DNA of 64,000 nucleotides from Meghimatium bilineatum (GCA_034231615.1 CM067318.1:34629382-34693381), one strand, 5' to 3'. Shown: positions 10,893 through 22,610, counted from the first letter of the stretch. Notes: generated from the sequence alone by a model not told the origin. Translations and numbers: made by a program.

Positions 10893-12640
10893 AAAATGGA
10901 CTTCATGTTTAAAGACCGGTGCCTCAACAAACGAAACGTCATTTTATTGTACTTTTAAAATGTCAAAGAACAACACAACAATCATGCAGGTGCAAGAATA
11001 CTTTAAAATATTTAGTTTCCAGGTCACCTAGATTTTTCTTAAGTTGATTTGTATTTAACAATTCTACAGAAATATAATCACTGTTTTTCAATAACATATG
11101 TAATTCAATTTTGCTTTATCATAAATATGTTGTTTATCTCTTATTATTACTTGAGATGTTTTTCTACTACTGAGGGTTGCAAATCAAACTGAATAAATCG
11201 GTCGAGAACACAACAATTCTAGACCCTCTCTGTCCTGCATACGATCAATACTCTCTTCTTCAGGATATCCACCGATACCATCGTTGTCTTAGTTCCCATT
11301 ATCATTTCTTTGGGAAAGTGTCATCTTATGCTGACGATTTATTCTCTAGATATGCACAGTAGAAATAATCTTGGACTCCCAGTCCCGGTACATCCCAGGT
11401 TCTTGATCTTTACATGAAGAATACCCTCCATGACATTAAATCACTTCACCATAACTGCATAAAGCCAGAGGCAGACCATGTAGAAGATGGATCACAGAAA
11501 TCAAAGAAGCCACATGAACAAGCGCACAAGAAGGCCATCTCCAGAGAACTCTTCCACCCCTGACGCCGCAAGGCAAACAAGGGACACATTGGTTAGATAG
11601 ATAGATAGACATAACTGCATTAATCGCTCAAACATCACCTCTGAGGAATCTCGCGCCTTGGCACATCCTCGCTGCCGTGATGATATTGTCATCAAACCGG
11701 CAGATAATTATGGCGCCGTTGTGGTGTGGCGTAAGAACATTTACCTCAAGGAGGGCCACCAACAACTCTCCAACCCCCTTTCTACACTGCACGCATTAGG
11801 TACATCTGACTCGACTGTACCTAACCAGAAGGCGGTTAACAGCACTGTGAAAATCATATCCTTAATAACCACCTTCCTACCACTGTCAAAGCTCTTTGCA
11901 TTTATCAAAGCTGTTTAGGCAGACCTGTTTTCTATATGCTGCCTAAAATCCCTGGGTAGACCTATTGTCTCTGCTTGCTCTTGTCCCACTGAGCGCATCT
12001 TCGACTTCCTTGACAGCATTTTCCAGCCGTTAGTCGAACAACTGCCTTCATTCTTTAAAGACACCAAGCGTGCCATGACAATTTTTTCTTCCATCCAGTT
12101 GTCTTCTGACCGTACCTATCGTCTGTTCTTGCTTAATGTCTGTTCTGTTCTTTGTATACTTCTATACCCCATGAAGATGGTCTCAGGGCTCTGGAGTTCT
12201 TTCTGGACAAGAGTCCCCATCCCTCTGTATCCACTTCTACTATTATACGTCTTGCTGAACTAGTGCTTACACTCAACTCTTTTGAATTTTATGGGCACCT
12301 TTTCGATCAGATCAGTGGCGTTGTCATGGGCACCAAAATAGGACCTAGCGATGCGTGTCTGTTGATGGGACATCTTGAACATCTAGTTTGGTCGACCTTT
12401 GTTGGCCCGTTCCCAGCTCTTTGCAACAGATACATTGACGATGGGATAGGTATGTACGAACTGGAATTGTCTCGCTTCATGAACATCATCGGCAGTTTCA
12501 ACCCTGCTATTCAATTTACATCTAACATCTTCATTACCTTTGTTAACCTCCGTGACATCATTGTCACCATTCATCCCTTTAACCTCAGCACATCTGTTTA
12601 CTATAAACCTATCGATGCTGTTTACTATTACTAGTTTTTG
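10893..12640 (+). mobile_element. Penelope-like element, broken reverse transcriptase
   Basis: Three frames together give a Penelope-type RT. IVIKPADNYGAVVVW and a following EGHQQLSNP lie at 11690-11775, a LPKIPG/RPIVSAC-like block at 11940-11980, YTSIPHEDGL at 12153-12182, MGTKIGPSDACL at about 12326-12361, the catalytic RYIDDGIG at 12430-12453, and STSVYYKPID near 12583-12612. The aspartates of the YIDD box are kept, but frameshifts and stops between blocks make it non-functional. The reading ends before any GIY-YIG endonuclease. The stretch 10905-10935 has the gaaacgtca motif usual in Penelope terminal repeats. A LINE fragment (11461-11609) splits the body. Confidence 0.85.
11461..11609 (+). 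mobile_element. 5'-truncated LINE nested in the Penelope-like element
   Basis: The 11-bp sequence CATAACTGCAT occurs at 11450-11460 and again at 11610-11620 and is the target duplication. Between them lies the end of a LINE ORF (RGRPCRRWITEIKEAT and GHLQRTLPPLTPQG), then a tail of (GATA)3. Removing insert plus one duplicate joins the two halves of the Penelope RT frame region. The same LINE end is at 3045-3275. Confidence 0.9.
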
Positions 12641-13254
12641 TAAGACATCCTTAATTAGTTATATTTATTATCGTATTTGTATTACTGTAGCCCACACACG
12701 GTCGGCGTATCTTCACTTGAATTCTGGTAATTATTAGTAACGATTAATAACTCAAATAAAGTTAGTATCTAACTCAACACTAACATTTGTTATTCGTTTC
12801 AATCATTCTAAGTTTATCTTGGAACATGAAATCGGCTATTCTAGCTCTTAGCAGAACCATATTATATTTACAGAAATAGTTCACGTCACAAATTCATAAT
12901 GGTAGCATGAAAACACAATACAGACTGGAGTATAGGAGTGTGCTATTAATGTCATAATCAAATTCTTTATTTTTTAATCCAAGCAGCTGTTTTCTATTTA
13001 TTCAATGACCGATTATGACCCTGGCGTATATTTATGGGACTTGAATTGTGTGTAATCAGACCCTATTGGTTGAAGTATCAAGGAGACTGGCTACTGTGGA
13101 ACATTGTACAAACAATATAATTACATGCGCATATAACTGCACATTAATTCAATGAAAGGATTGTTATCTTTGTTGCTCTGATGAATGTAGTTAATAATAC
13201 AGAATTTCAATTTGTTTTGGGTCAAAATAAAGAGGCTGTGTCAATTTGTGAATA
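12641..13254. other. no gene recognised
   Basis: AT-rich spacer between the Penelope remnant and the SINE. No feature seen apart from the first copy of the SINE target duplication at 13243-13254. Confidence 0.4.
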
Positions 13255-13487
13255 ATATGAGTGGTCTTGGGTTCATTCCCTAGTTGAGGCGGAAATGTTT
13301 TTCAGATCGCAACGGCTCCCGAGTCGACCCAGCCTTAAATGGGTACCGAATTAATCCGGGAAGTAAAGACTGCGAGGGAGAGGAGATGGCTACCGCCCTC
13401 ATTTGCAGAGCCTCTGAAATGTGAGATCGCTAGCATCTCACACTCCTACGGCATTAATAAATGCTATGGGTTACTTTACTTTTTTTA
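13255..13487 (+). mobile_element. SINE, family C, with perfect 12-bp target duplication
   Basis: AATTTGTGAATA occurs exactly at 13243-13254 and 13488-13499. The element starts with a B-box-like GGGTTCATTCC (the tRNA head is 5'-truncated), has a GC-rich body (gagtcgacccagcc, aggagatggctaccgccctc) and ends with a T-rich tail after ggttactttact. No second copy is in the window. Confidence 0.9.
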
Positions 13488-13599
13488 AATTTGTGAATAG
13501 TCCAATCAGTCCATGTATATTATTGGAATAATATGATCTGACGAGCAAACAAAACTATTTTAAAATCTTTCTTCGAATTTAGGAATCATTATTATAAGC

Positions 13600-14620
13600 A
13601 ACTGAAAGAATAAGGAGAAAACGCAATAAAATCAATAAAATATGAAAATGTCACAGGCAACCGACAACATAACAGCAGACATAATAAACAGTCTAGATGA
13701 ATTTTGTGTGAAAACTATCACAGAACTTTGCAATGACATATATGAAACAGGCCACATATATAAAAACCTTAAATAATCAATATTCATACCACTACTTAAG
13801 AAACACAGGACTTTGAATTGTACAGAATACAGAACAATAAGTTTGATGAGTCCTATAACTAAAAAAGTGCTCAAAATAATACATGAAAGAATTAAAAAAC
13901 AAGATAGACATTGAGGTCGATGAAGAACAATTCGGGTTTAGAAAAAACAAAGAGGAACCAGAGAAGCTATACTGAGTATCCGACTAGTGATAGATAAATA
14001 TATAGAAGTCCAAAAAAGTATCTATATTTGTTTCATAGACTACAGCAAGGCATTTGACAGAGTCCAACATGAAAAATTAATCAAATGTCTTCAAGAAATA
14101 AGCATATATAGAAAAGATATTGGACTGATTAGAAATATATATATATATTGGGAAAAGACTGTATCAATAATGTGTGAAAATAATTACTCATACATAGAAA
14201 TAAGCGTTGTAAGACAATGATGTATTTTATCACCCAGTATATTTAATATATACAAATAGAATATCTTTAAACATATAGAAGGAATGCCAGGACTAAAGAT
14301 CATGAGGAAAATAATAAATAAACTGAGTTTTGTAGGTGATACTGGTCTTTTAGCAGAAAGTGAACAGCAACTACAAAGACTAATATATCAAATCGATAAA
14401 TCTAGTCAAGAATATAGATTTCATAAACAAATCACACAAAAAAACCGTGATAATCAGAAAAGTCAATTTAAAAATAATGTATTACTGCGTGAAGAACACT
14501 GAACAACAGGTGCTAAAAAGCAAAATACATAGAAAGAAACTACAACTAGTAGAACATTATCAATATCTCCGAAACTTAATCAGAAATAATTGCAGATGTG
14601 GAAAAAAAGCCACTATTACA
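13600..14620 (+). mobile_element. RTE/BovB-like LINE reverse transcriptase remnant
   Basis: Frame-corrected translation follows the RT order: a ATDNITADIINSLDEF block at the start, CTEYRTISLMSP near 13820, EEQFGFRK near 13925, FIDYSKAFDRVQHEKL at 14032-14079, and NKLSFVGDTGLLAESE at 14314-14361, where the YADD box has become FVGD. The C-terminal QVLKSKIH...HYQYLRNLI follows at about 14506-14580. Several stops and frameshifts are present and the catalytic aspartate pair is lost. The clade is inferred from motif style only. The copy ends where the 20-bp satellite begins. Confidence 0.85.
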
Positions 14621-15483
14621 CATGATATACCACTATTACACATGATGTACTACTATTACACATGATGTACTACTATTACACATGATGTACCACTATTGCA
14701 CATGATGTACCACTATTACACATGATGGACCACTATTTCACATGATGTACCACTATTTCACATGATGGACCACTATTACACATGATGTACCACTATTACA
14801 CATGATGTACCACTATTGCACATGATGTACCACTATTACACATGATGGACCACTATTTCACATGATGTACCACTATTACGCATAATGTACCACTATCACA
14901 CATGATGTACTACTATTACACATGATGTACCACTATTGCACATGATGTACCACTATTACACATGATGTACCACTATTTCACATGATGTACCACTATTACG
15001 CATAATTTACTACTATTACACATGATGTACTACTATTACACATGATGTACCACTATTTCACATGATGTACTACTATTACACATGATGGACCACTATTACA
15101 CATGATGTACCACTATTACGCATAATGTACTACTATTACACATGATGTACTACTATTACACATGATGGACCACTATTACACATGATGTACCACTATTACA
15201 AATGATGTACTACTATTACGCATAATGTACCACTATCACACATGATGTACTACTATTACACATGATGGACCACTATTACACATGATGTACCACTATTGCA
15301 CATGATGTACCACTATTACTCATGATGGACCACTATTACACATGATGGACCACTATTACACGTGATGTACCACTATTACATATGATGGACCACTATTTCA
15401 CATGATGAACCACTATTACACATGATGGACCACTATTACACATAATGTACCACTATTACACATGATGTACCACTATTACGCAT
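14616..15483. repeat. 20-bp satellite, about 43 copies
   Basis: Consensus cactattacacatgatgtac. Recurring variants (gatggac, tatttcac, attgcac, attacgcataat) are arranged in longer blocks. For example, 14690-14810 and 14810-14880 share variant order, which suggests segmental duplication within the array. Confidence 0.97.
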
Positions 15484-16079
15484 CACCTTTGTTGAAGATA
15501 ATGTTTAATATTGACAATACACTTGAGAACTCTTAATGTTCAATATATAATTTTCTGAACATGAACACTTTTGATGTGGTGAATAGCGCTAGGTTATACA
15601 ATCAACCCTATCAATCAATGAAAGGCATAGCATGGCTAGTCATCAGTTCCTACAGTAACGGTATATGCTTGGTCATGACTCTACACTTAAGCAATCTATT
15701 CTCATTGAATCAGACCGCTTTTCAGATTACATAGCGTACCGCTGACATTCCTAACTGGGACCAATGACGTTAACAGAACTAGACAACACAGAAGAAGGGT
15801 ACACACTGGGTATCAAAGGTTTTTTTGGAGTTCTCAGAATTTCTCAAACTTGTTCACTTGTTTCAGAAATTTAACAATAACAGTCTTCTTTCAAAGACGA
15901 AGTTTTATAGTAAAATGCTGACAGTACTGAATCGAATAATTAAGTTACTTCAACTTGGAGACTTCCAGCAAATAATTTCTTTCAGCATTCACGTTACCAT
16001 TGCGATTTATTTCTTTGCGTTAAAGTATTATGCACACGACCCACGAATAGATAGATACATATTTTGATTTTCTCTTGTA

Positions 16080-16081
<2 letters not shown>
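15484..16081. other. no gene recognised
   Basis: AT-rich spacer. The 80-codon frame at 15825-16067 has no recognisable feature. Confidence 0.4.

Positions 16082-16143
<62 letters not shown>
16082..16143. repeat. (AT)n microsatellite, left flank of inverted LINE
   Basis: About 31 AT units. A similar tract lies at the other end of the LINE insertion (16855-16913). Confidence 0.97.
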
Positions 16144-16146
<3 letters not shown>

Positions 16147-16149
16147 AAT

Positions 16150-16375
16150 GTCATATATTTGACAGTTTATTGAATGCGTTTTCAGCCAATGCAATTCGGT
16201 TTAATATTTCTGTTGATGAATCTCCTGTTGTTGATATCTTGCTGCCAAGGTATGTGAAATTGTTGACTTTTTCAAGAATGTTGTATTTTAGTTTGATGTC
16301 CGTTGGTTTGTTGGTAAGGTCTAATATTTTTGTTTTGGATGTGTTAATTTCAAGCCCAAGTTGTGCAGATAATAA
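16150..16375 (-). mobile_element. LINE ORF segment, inverted 5' part of one insertion
   Basis: The minus strand encodes a LGLKL-T--KQK block, then KYNILEKVNNFTYLGSKIST and a downstream IALAENAFNKL: the region directly after the RT core of a LINE. It abuts, head to head, the plus-strand continuation that starts at 16376. The arrangement (inverted 5' segment followed by forward 3' segment) is that left by twin priming during target-primed reverse transcription. Confidence 0.75.
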
Positions 16376-16851
16376 TTGAAGACGTTCAAAATCTTCAACT
16401 CCTGCATAATTCCAACATTAACATCTGGATGTGAAAGTTCGAAAGCAACATCAACCTTAGAGCAAAGACTAAACACTTTTGAAAACAAATTTCTTAGACG
16501 ACTACTGAACATCCATTGGTCGGACTTTAAATTAAACACAGTAATCAGGCAAGAAGCAAAACAAGAATATGTATCCACCTATATTAGAAGGTGTCAATTA
16601 CATCGGACACACGCTGCGAATGGATACCAAAAGACTTCCCTATCACGCTTTTGTGTGGTCACCTAGGGACAAGAGAAAACGAGGAAGACCAAGAGAAACC
16701 TGATGTAGAACTATTACAAGAGAGCGATTCACCATCGGTATCAGAAACAATGAAGACCTAAGACAAATTGCAATAAATCGCGAGACATAAAAATCTATGA
16801 CATCCGCCCTATGTGCCGTCTTTGGCCCTAGAGGAATAACTAACTAACTAA

Positions 16852-16854
<3 letters not shown>
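16376..16854 (+). mobile_element. LINE 3' part with (TAAC)n tail
   Basis: The plus strand gives KIFNSCIIPTLTSGCESSKA, TLEQRLNTFENKFLRRLLN and IHWSDFKLNTVIRQEAK, then with frameshifts RDKRKRGRPRET and MTSALCAVFGPRGITN. It ends with a tail of four TAAC units (16837-16853). The same family occurs at 44385-44900 (-), and its extreme 3' end at 41196-41398 (+). It is a dead copy with stops. Confidence 0.85.

Positions 16855-16913
<59 letters not shown>
16855..16913. repeat. (AT)n microsatellite, right flank of inverted LINE
   Basis: About 29 AT units directly after the TAAC tail, then a T-rich and a (GA)n/(GT)n stretch to 16983. Confidence 0.97.
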
Positions 16914-16918
<5 letters not shown>

Positions 16919-17289
16919 TTTTTTTAATTTTTTTTCTGTGTGTGAGAGAGAGAGAGAGAGTGCGTATGTGCGTGTGTGTGTTTTTTCACCGATATATATA
17001 TATAAGTTTTTCCATTCAGTTGTACCGACATGCGTCAATATCTGTCAGCGATACATATCACACCTCCAACGCCTAGCCGATAGCTATCTGATAACTACTC
17101 TATATAACTTGACCTTTGACATTCAGCTTTTGAGCACTGAATACGTACTCTATATGTAATGAAATTTGAATAGATAGGGTGGAGAAATTTTGTAAATACT
17201 TGATGCACATAAAAAACCAAAATAAAACGGCATTGAGACAAAATTCCGGATACCACGGTCATTGATAGATCTGGTGTCACTAACATTGA

Positions 17290-17720
17290 CACTATTCTAA
17301 TGCAGAAACATGTTCCCTGGGCAGGGCATATAGTATGTATGTCATATCACCGCCTACCAAATACACTTCTCTTTGGTGAGTTGCAGAAGGCAATACGTTA
17401 TAAAGTTTGCCAAAAGAAGTGCTACAAGACTTACTAAAGACCTCACTGAAATCATTTCAAATATACGAAGAAACATGAGACGACAATGCACGAAATGTAA
17501 CTACATGGTACTCTACAGTAAAAAAGAGCGCAACATCTTGTGAAAAGATGAGAGATGCAGCGGCTCATTACTGTAGGATTGGTAGAAAATCACAGATAGA
17601 TTAAAACAAAACATCTACATTGATCATCCCAGGCCCAAACTGTCCAATGACATCTGATGCCATAGTATGCCTTGCAGCCATCTACGAACTCATAATGAAG
17701 GACATAACTTGAACTGAATT
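17290..17720 (+). mobile_element. zinc-finger LINE 3' fragment
   Basis: Frame-corrected reading runs PWAGHIVCMS, LLFGELQKA, K-CYKTY-RPH-NHF-IYEET, then a W-STVKKSATSCEKMRDAAAHY-RIGRKSQID block and PGPNCP. This is colinear with the minus-strand copy at 6126-6437 (TWHSTIKKSASSREKRKNAA and RVARKSRID). The finger itself has decayed: the first Cys is Gly and the IGLISHLRTH block is lost. Confidence 0.7.
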
Positions 17721-17809
17721 TCAAAATTGAGTGTAGGAAATGATGTTCATCACTTGTGATACGAATAATATATATATTTAACTGTAAGACACGCATGATC
17801 CTATAGAAG

Positions 17810-17813
<4 letters not shown>

Positions 17814-17859
<46 letters not shown>
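17814..17859. repeat. (AT)n microsatellite
   Basis: About 22 AT units. Confidence 0.97.
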
Positions 17860-17862
<3 letters not shown>

Positions 17863-18224
17863 ACTTATTATTTTATAGAAGGTGTGTGTGTATATCCAAC
17901 GTACATATTTTCATTGTTTGCAAATCAAATATTCAACAAATGTGTGTTGCCCGTCATCAGAAGTCGTGATTGTCATTTGCTACATCAACTCATTGAAAAT
18001 AAAAGTATCCAAAAGAAGAGAAGTCGGCGTACCTGTGGGTACCACACTAGATAACATCGAGAGGTATAATTGAGAAAATATAAGAGGAGCCGATGTACCT
18101 GGGAACCACACTAGATAACATCGAGATGTCACATTGAGAAAATAGAAGCACCCGCAAAACATGAACTTGTCGCCTTTACGAAATTGTTGAAATAACATGT
18201 TGCGATGGGGGAGGGGGGAAAATG

Positions 18225-19525
18225 GGTTAACTTTAAAGAAGGCACATACAGGTGCAAACAGACTAGCACTAGAATACAGATCAACAGCGTGGACTTCAAC
18301 AGTCAAATTCCATCTACAAGCTCTACACAAGGTACATACAATTAAGCACTTCGACTTAACACAGGTGCTATGAAGACCTCTCCCACACATGACATGGAAA
18401 AAATAACAGATATTACCTGATTACCATACAGGCGAGACACTAAGACCATGATCAAACAGAAAGGTACCAGAGCATCCCAGCGAACCCAATGAAGACCCAT
18501 ATTAGGTGACGTAGCCAGTGGAAGGCTTAAGAATAGCAATTTTATTTACCGATCCAAAAACTTGAATATTCGTAGTGTATCCTATTTAGTACGTAGCCAT
18601 CAACCCAGAATTGTTTGGCTGTAGTGATTTTCTAGGCAATATAAATACGTTCAGTAGTTTGTCATTTCTTTCTGAACAGCCCGGATGCACAATTGCCTGT
18701 GGCAGGGATCGAGCTTGGTACCTTGGACGTCACCGACGCGCACTGTAACACTTTTCCCACAAAAACCTGAATAGACAATACAATTATATAAATCTACCAG
18801 ACACAAAATAACACAAATACTTTCCTAGTTATGCGGGATCAATATCAAAATATCATTCTAAGAAATAACCTAAACAACACACTATGAAAGAGCTAAATAC
18901 TCTCCAAAAGAAACAACTGTATGCAACATGAATGAAGATATGTACCACAGGGAAGATTGTTACAAATATATACTTATGGATCAGCAACCAAAGCAATCAA
19001 GAACGAAGATGCTGGATTGTGCAAAAAAAATATCAAAAACAATAAAATAAAATATATGCACAATTATGAAGAGAACACACAGCGATGATTCACCGCATGT
19101 AATCTGCTTCTCCAACTACTCTGCGGAAGTATAGACCCTAAGCATTTCTGCAGAAATAATTTAAAAAACACAACAAGCCAATGTCAACAGATGCTATTTC
19201 TTACTGGTGCAATGTCTGCCCGACATGCCATTGAAAGTGATAAACTGCCAGACCTGAAGGAATTCAGATGAGAAGTGAGCATCCAAAGAAAGGTAGTACT
19301 ACAGTAGATACTATACTATCCCACTGTGGCATGCCAACAAATGAAAAATCAGATATGCTAGATAAATATGGAACAACACAAGAACAAAGAGACCAAGAAA
19401 TCGCCTACTAGGAAATATAACTCTCATCAACGCTATTAGGAAAGTCGACCACCCATAAGACAGCAATCACTATCTCGACAGAAGCATCTACAGAAAGCTG
19501 TACGGGAGCTTTGAAGTGCTTTCAT
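18225..19525 (+). mobile_element. LINE with RNase H domain (I/Jockey-like), broken
   Basis: Part one (18241-18550) reads GANRLALEYRSTAWTSTVKF, ALHKVHTIKHFD, GAMKTSPTHDMEKIT and YRRDTKTMIK, the post-RT region typical of LINEs with RNase H. Part two (18970-19500) has the RNase H start YTYGSATKAIKNEDAG, in which the usual catalytic Asp of TDGS is replaced by Tyr. Its end has SHCGMPTNEKSDMLDKYGTTQEQRDQE, the H-G-P-NE-AD block (here SD). Several frameshifts and stops occur. A SINE with its own target duplication (18569-18759) separates the parts. The BgI/nimbus LINE described from Biomphalaria has the same domain order; identity with it is not shown. Confidence 0.8.
18569..18759 (-). mobile_element. 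SINE family A inserted in the RNase H LINE
   Basis: Flanked by CAAAAACTTGAATA (18555-18568) and CAAAAACCTGAATA (18760-18773), a 14-bp target duplication with one mismatch. Read on the minus strand it is colinear with 47519-47728: a gcgcgtcggtgacg block, a GGTACCAAGCTCGATCC B-box region, cacaggcaattgtgcatccgg, a ttctgaacag match and the 'ctaaataggatac' end. Confidence 0.92.
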
Positions 19526-19722
19526 CATCTAATCAGAAAAATGGACTTACTGTGTACAACTTTCAAAAACTGCAACATCTAATCAGAAAAATGGACTTAC
19601 TGTGTACAACTTTCAAAAACTGCAACATCTAATCAGAAAAATGGACTTACTGTGTACAACTTTCAAAATCTGCAACATCTAATCAGAAAAATGGACTTAC
19701 TGTGTACAACTTTTAAACTGTG
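19526..19722. repeat. 50-bp tandem repeat, 4 copies
   Basis: Units start catctaatcagaaaaatgg at 19526, 19576, 19626 and 19676 and are nearly identical. The array starts inside or at the end of the RNase H LINE frame. Confidence 0.95.
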
Positions 19723-19789
19723 AACGAGAAGATCTACTCCTTGATTACTTATTGATTATGAACCGACATAGGTTATCATTCAGTTGTAT

Positions 19790-20465
19790 CGTTCATCATC
19801 ATCAAGTGCCGTCTCCGTAACGAAGGTTAGCTGCAACGGATCTCCAACATCCCTGTCTCTTTCCTTGTTGTTGCACTCTGAAAGACTGTTGTTCTCCCTA
19901 TTCTCCAATATGCCCACATCTCAAAGGCATCAATTATGTTTTCTAATTGTTTATTTAGTGTTCATGTTTCTGAGCCATACATTAATTAATATAGAATAGA
20001 TTTAGAATTTTATCATTGTCATTTTTAACTTGTTTATAATTTGTTTAAATGTTAATATTTCCTCATGTCATTGAAGGCACTTTTAGCCATTCCTATTGTC
20101 CTTTTAACTTCTTTCAACCTTTTAACATCTGCCATCATGTGTCCAAGACATTGATTCTGTTTTACTTGCTGTAGTTTCTCTCCATGTATGTTTATGTTTA
20201 GTTCTTGTTCATCTGTGTCTTTGCTGATTATCATGGTTTTTGTTTTTTGGATATTGATATCCAGTCTATATTCATTACTGGATTTATTGACTTGATCTAT
20301 TAGTCTCTGTAGTTCATGTTCAATTTCTGCTAAAGAACTGTGTCATCTGTATATCTAAGGTTGTTTATTGTTTTCCCGTTGATCTTGAGTCCTGGCATAT
20401 TGTCTAAGCTATTCTCTGTGTAGATATTAGACTTGGTGATAAAGTGCATCATTGTCTTACCACTC
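19790..20465 (-). mobile_element. RTE/BovB-like LINE 3' fragment
   Basis: On the minus strand the piece starts with MPGLKINGKTINNLRYTDDTV (20397-20335; the RT YADD box is YTDD). It continues with IISKDTDEQELNINIHGEKLQQVKQNQ (broken here: KDTDEQELNINIHGEK and QVKQNQCLGHMM) and TIGMAKSAF. The 3' end cgttacggagacggcacttgatgatgatg at 19795-19823 is shared with 33414-33445. It is a 5'-truncated sister of the copy at 33414-35130. Confidence 0.85.
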
Positions 20466-20559
20466 TTCTTTTTTCAATGTATGCTTTTACTTCTTGTATC
20501 GTTACTTGGTAAAATTTACCGATTCTTAAGTGCTACTGAATCTGATAATCTGAACAGCA

Positions 20560-20700
20560 CGATAGAATGGAGCTTGTAACCATATTTTGTTCAACCATGT
20601 CAACGTAAATAGTGTCATTCTTACTTGTCGTTTTCTGTTATGCGTATACTCTTGATAAAGACCCTTCATATGAAACGTCATTTTTATGTGTTATTATATG
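20560..20700 (+). mobile_element. Penelope-like terminal repeat remnant
   Basis: It contains cttgataaagaccc...gaaacgtcat, the supercoded TTTATCAAG/GACGTTTC pairing seen at Penelope element ends and at 42785-42830 (opposite strand) in this window. No RT is attached. Confidence 0.4.
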
Positions 20701-21004
20701 TATTTATAGTAATTAACACAATTTTACTACTTTGTTCCAAGTTTTGCCTCTAAGAACAGTCACCTTAACACCCCGGACACTTTAATAGTCCGTACAATTG
20801 AAGTCTTCAGCAACTAAACACTAAGACCGGTGGTTTATTGATTGATTGTTAGATGTCAACATTCCAGTAGAATCATTTTTATTATGTGGGCTCCTCATAC
20901 AGTAATGAACGACATTTATGGTGCACCTAATTTATCGGTTCCTTTTGGAACTCCCAGCTGCCATCGTAGTAGACGGAACACTTATGACTGTTATACAGAC
21001 TCAT

Positions 21005-21180
21005 TCCCCGACATTCCCCCAAACAGATATACGAATCATATCATGTTCTACCTTCAGCCAGAAGAGCATAATTTGATATTGCACATCACAGCGTATCGCA
21101 TTCTCCGGGCTACATCCTGCTAATCTGCAGGAGTTTAAGAATGAACACAGAAAGCAAGAAACAGCTCTCAGATGATGAGT
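21005..21180 (+). repeat. dispersed repeat, family E, copy
   Basis: Contains the family core gcattctccgggctacatcctgc and ctgcaggagtttaagaatgaac, then an A-rich tail. Other copies: 35915-36090 (+), and on the minus strand 41585-41735, 47285-47490, 54437-55270, 59095-59400 and 62690-62880. Confidence 0.75.
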
Positions 21181-22104
21181 TTTACGTGTCTGGTATTGCA
21201 CAAGATAAAGAAATGGGTGGAAAGGGCGAGGGAGGAATAATGAGAGTGATTTAAAAATAAATTCATACAGTGAATAAGTAGAATATATACTTATTCAATT
21301 AGAGTTTTGTTCTTGTCTTCGCCTTGGTTTGTTTAATTTGCTAGAAGATGTTTCATTTGTGGATTACCAATGGTTTGGAGGGAAGAAAATCTCGTAGTCA
21401 CTGATTGGTATTTTTGTATTGTTATTACTAGACTTCTTCTTCTTCTTTTTCTTATATTTCATGTTGTGTTCATATGAAACCAACACGGAGTTGGTTATCA
21501 TGTCTTTCCACAGTCTTTTATTAACTGCCTTTAATAACTTCCGATTCCGATGTTCTCCCATGCCATAATACCAGGTCGTCTAGCATCTTCTCTCTTGCTC
21601 TTCTCATAACCTTCTTGCTCTTAAACTTGCATGTTGTCACGATGTGCTTCATATACCCTCTTTTCGTGGTGTATAAAAAAATGTGTAGGCGGACTCTTTC
21701 TGATACGAGTTTGATTTTTGAAATAACTTTTCTTCAAGATATCTTCATTATTCTAGTGTCTGCCCTAGGTGTTCTCAACATTCATCCATTAAAGCACATC
21801 TCTGCTGCTTCTATATACTTTTTCCACTAATCTGCTGACTGTCTTATATGCACTCGTATACAGTACAAATGGTTCTATATGACTTCTAGTAACTCTCTAC
21901 CTCTTCTCAGTTGACAAAGATATATTACATCCATTCTTCATCTTATGAAATGCTGCTTTTATCTGTGATATTCTACTATTGAATTATTTAAAACATCTAC
22001 CATCTGACGTTATTAAGGAACTCAAACTTTCAATATCATAGACATCAATATTAAAATAATCGGGACATGTTGTCTCCTCATGATCTACCTTCAGCCAGGA
22101 GAGA
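21181..22104. other. no gene recognised
   Basis: The minus strand of 21440-21560 reads ENIGNRKLLKAVNKRLWKDMITNS, a LINE-like but unassignable piece. The rest shows short unrelated frames. Confidence 0.35.
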
Positions 22105-22610
22105 TGACTTCAATCATGTACCTGCTGTAGCTTTCTGACACCTACTTCAGTTCTAAGAGGTTGAGTTTTCCTTCAATCTTGTACCTGCTGTAGCTTTCTG
22201 ACACCTACTTCAGTTCCCAGAGGTTGAGTTTTCCTTCAATCTTGTACCTGCTGTAGCTTTCTGACACCTACTTCAGTTCCCAGAGGTTGAGTTTTCCTTC
22301 AATCTTGTACCTGCTGTAGCTTTCTGACACCTACTTCAGTTCCCAGAGGTTGAGTTTTCCTTCAATCTTGTACCCGCTGTAGCTTTCTGACACCTACTTC
22401 AGTTCCCAGAGGTTGAGTTTTCCTTCAATCTTGTACCTGCTGTAGCTTTCTGACACCTACTTCAGTTCCCAGAGGTTGAGTTTTCCTTCAATCTTGTACC
22501 TGCTGTTGCTTTCTGACACCTACTTCAGTTCCAAGAGGTTGAGTTTTCCTTTAATCTTGTACCTGCTGTAGCTTTCTGACACCTACTTCAGCTCCCAGAG
22601 GTTGAGGTTT
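22105..22610. repeat. 63-bp minisatellite, 8 copies
   Basis: Unit: ttcaatcttgtacctgctg, tagctttctgacacctac, ttcagttcccagaggttgag. Copies are 95% or more alike by eye, the first and last being most diverged. Confidence 0.97.

Noticed and set aside
14616..15483. CRISPR-like array
   Set aside because: Repeats are contiguous 20-mers without unique spacers, in eukaryotic DNA.
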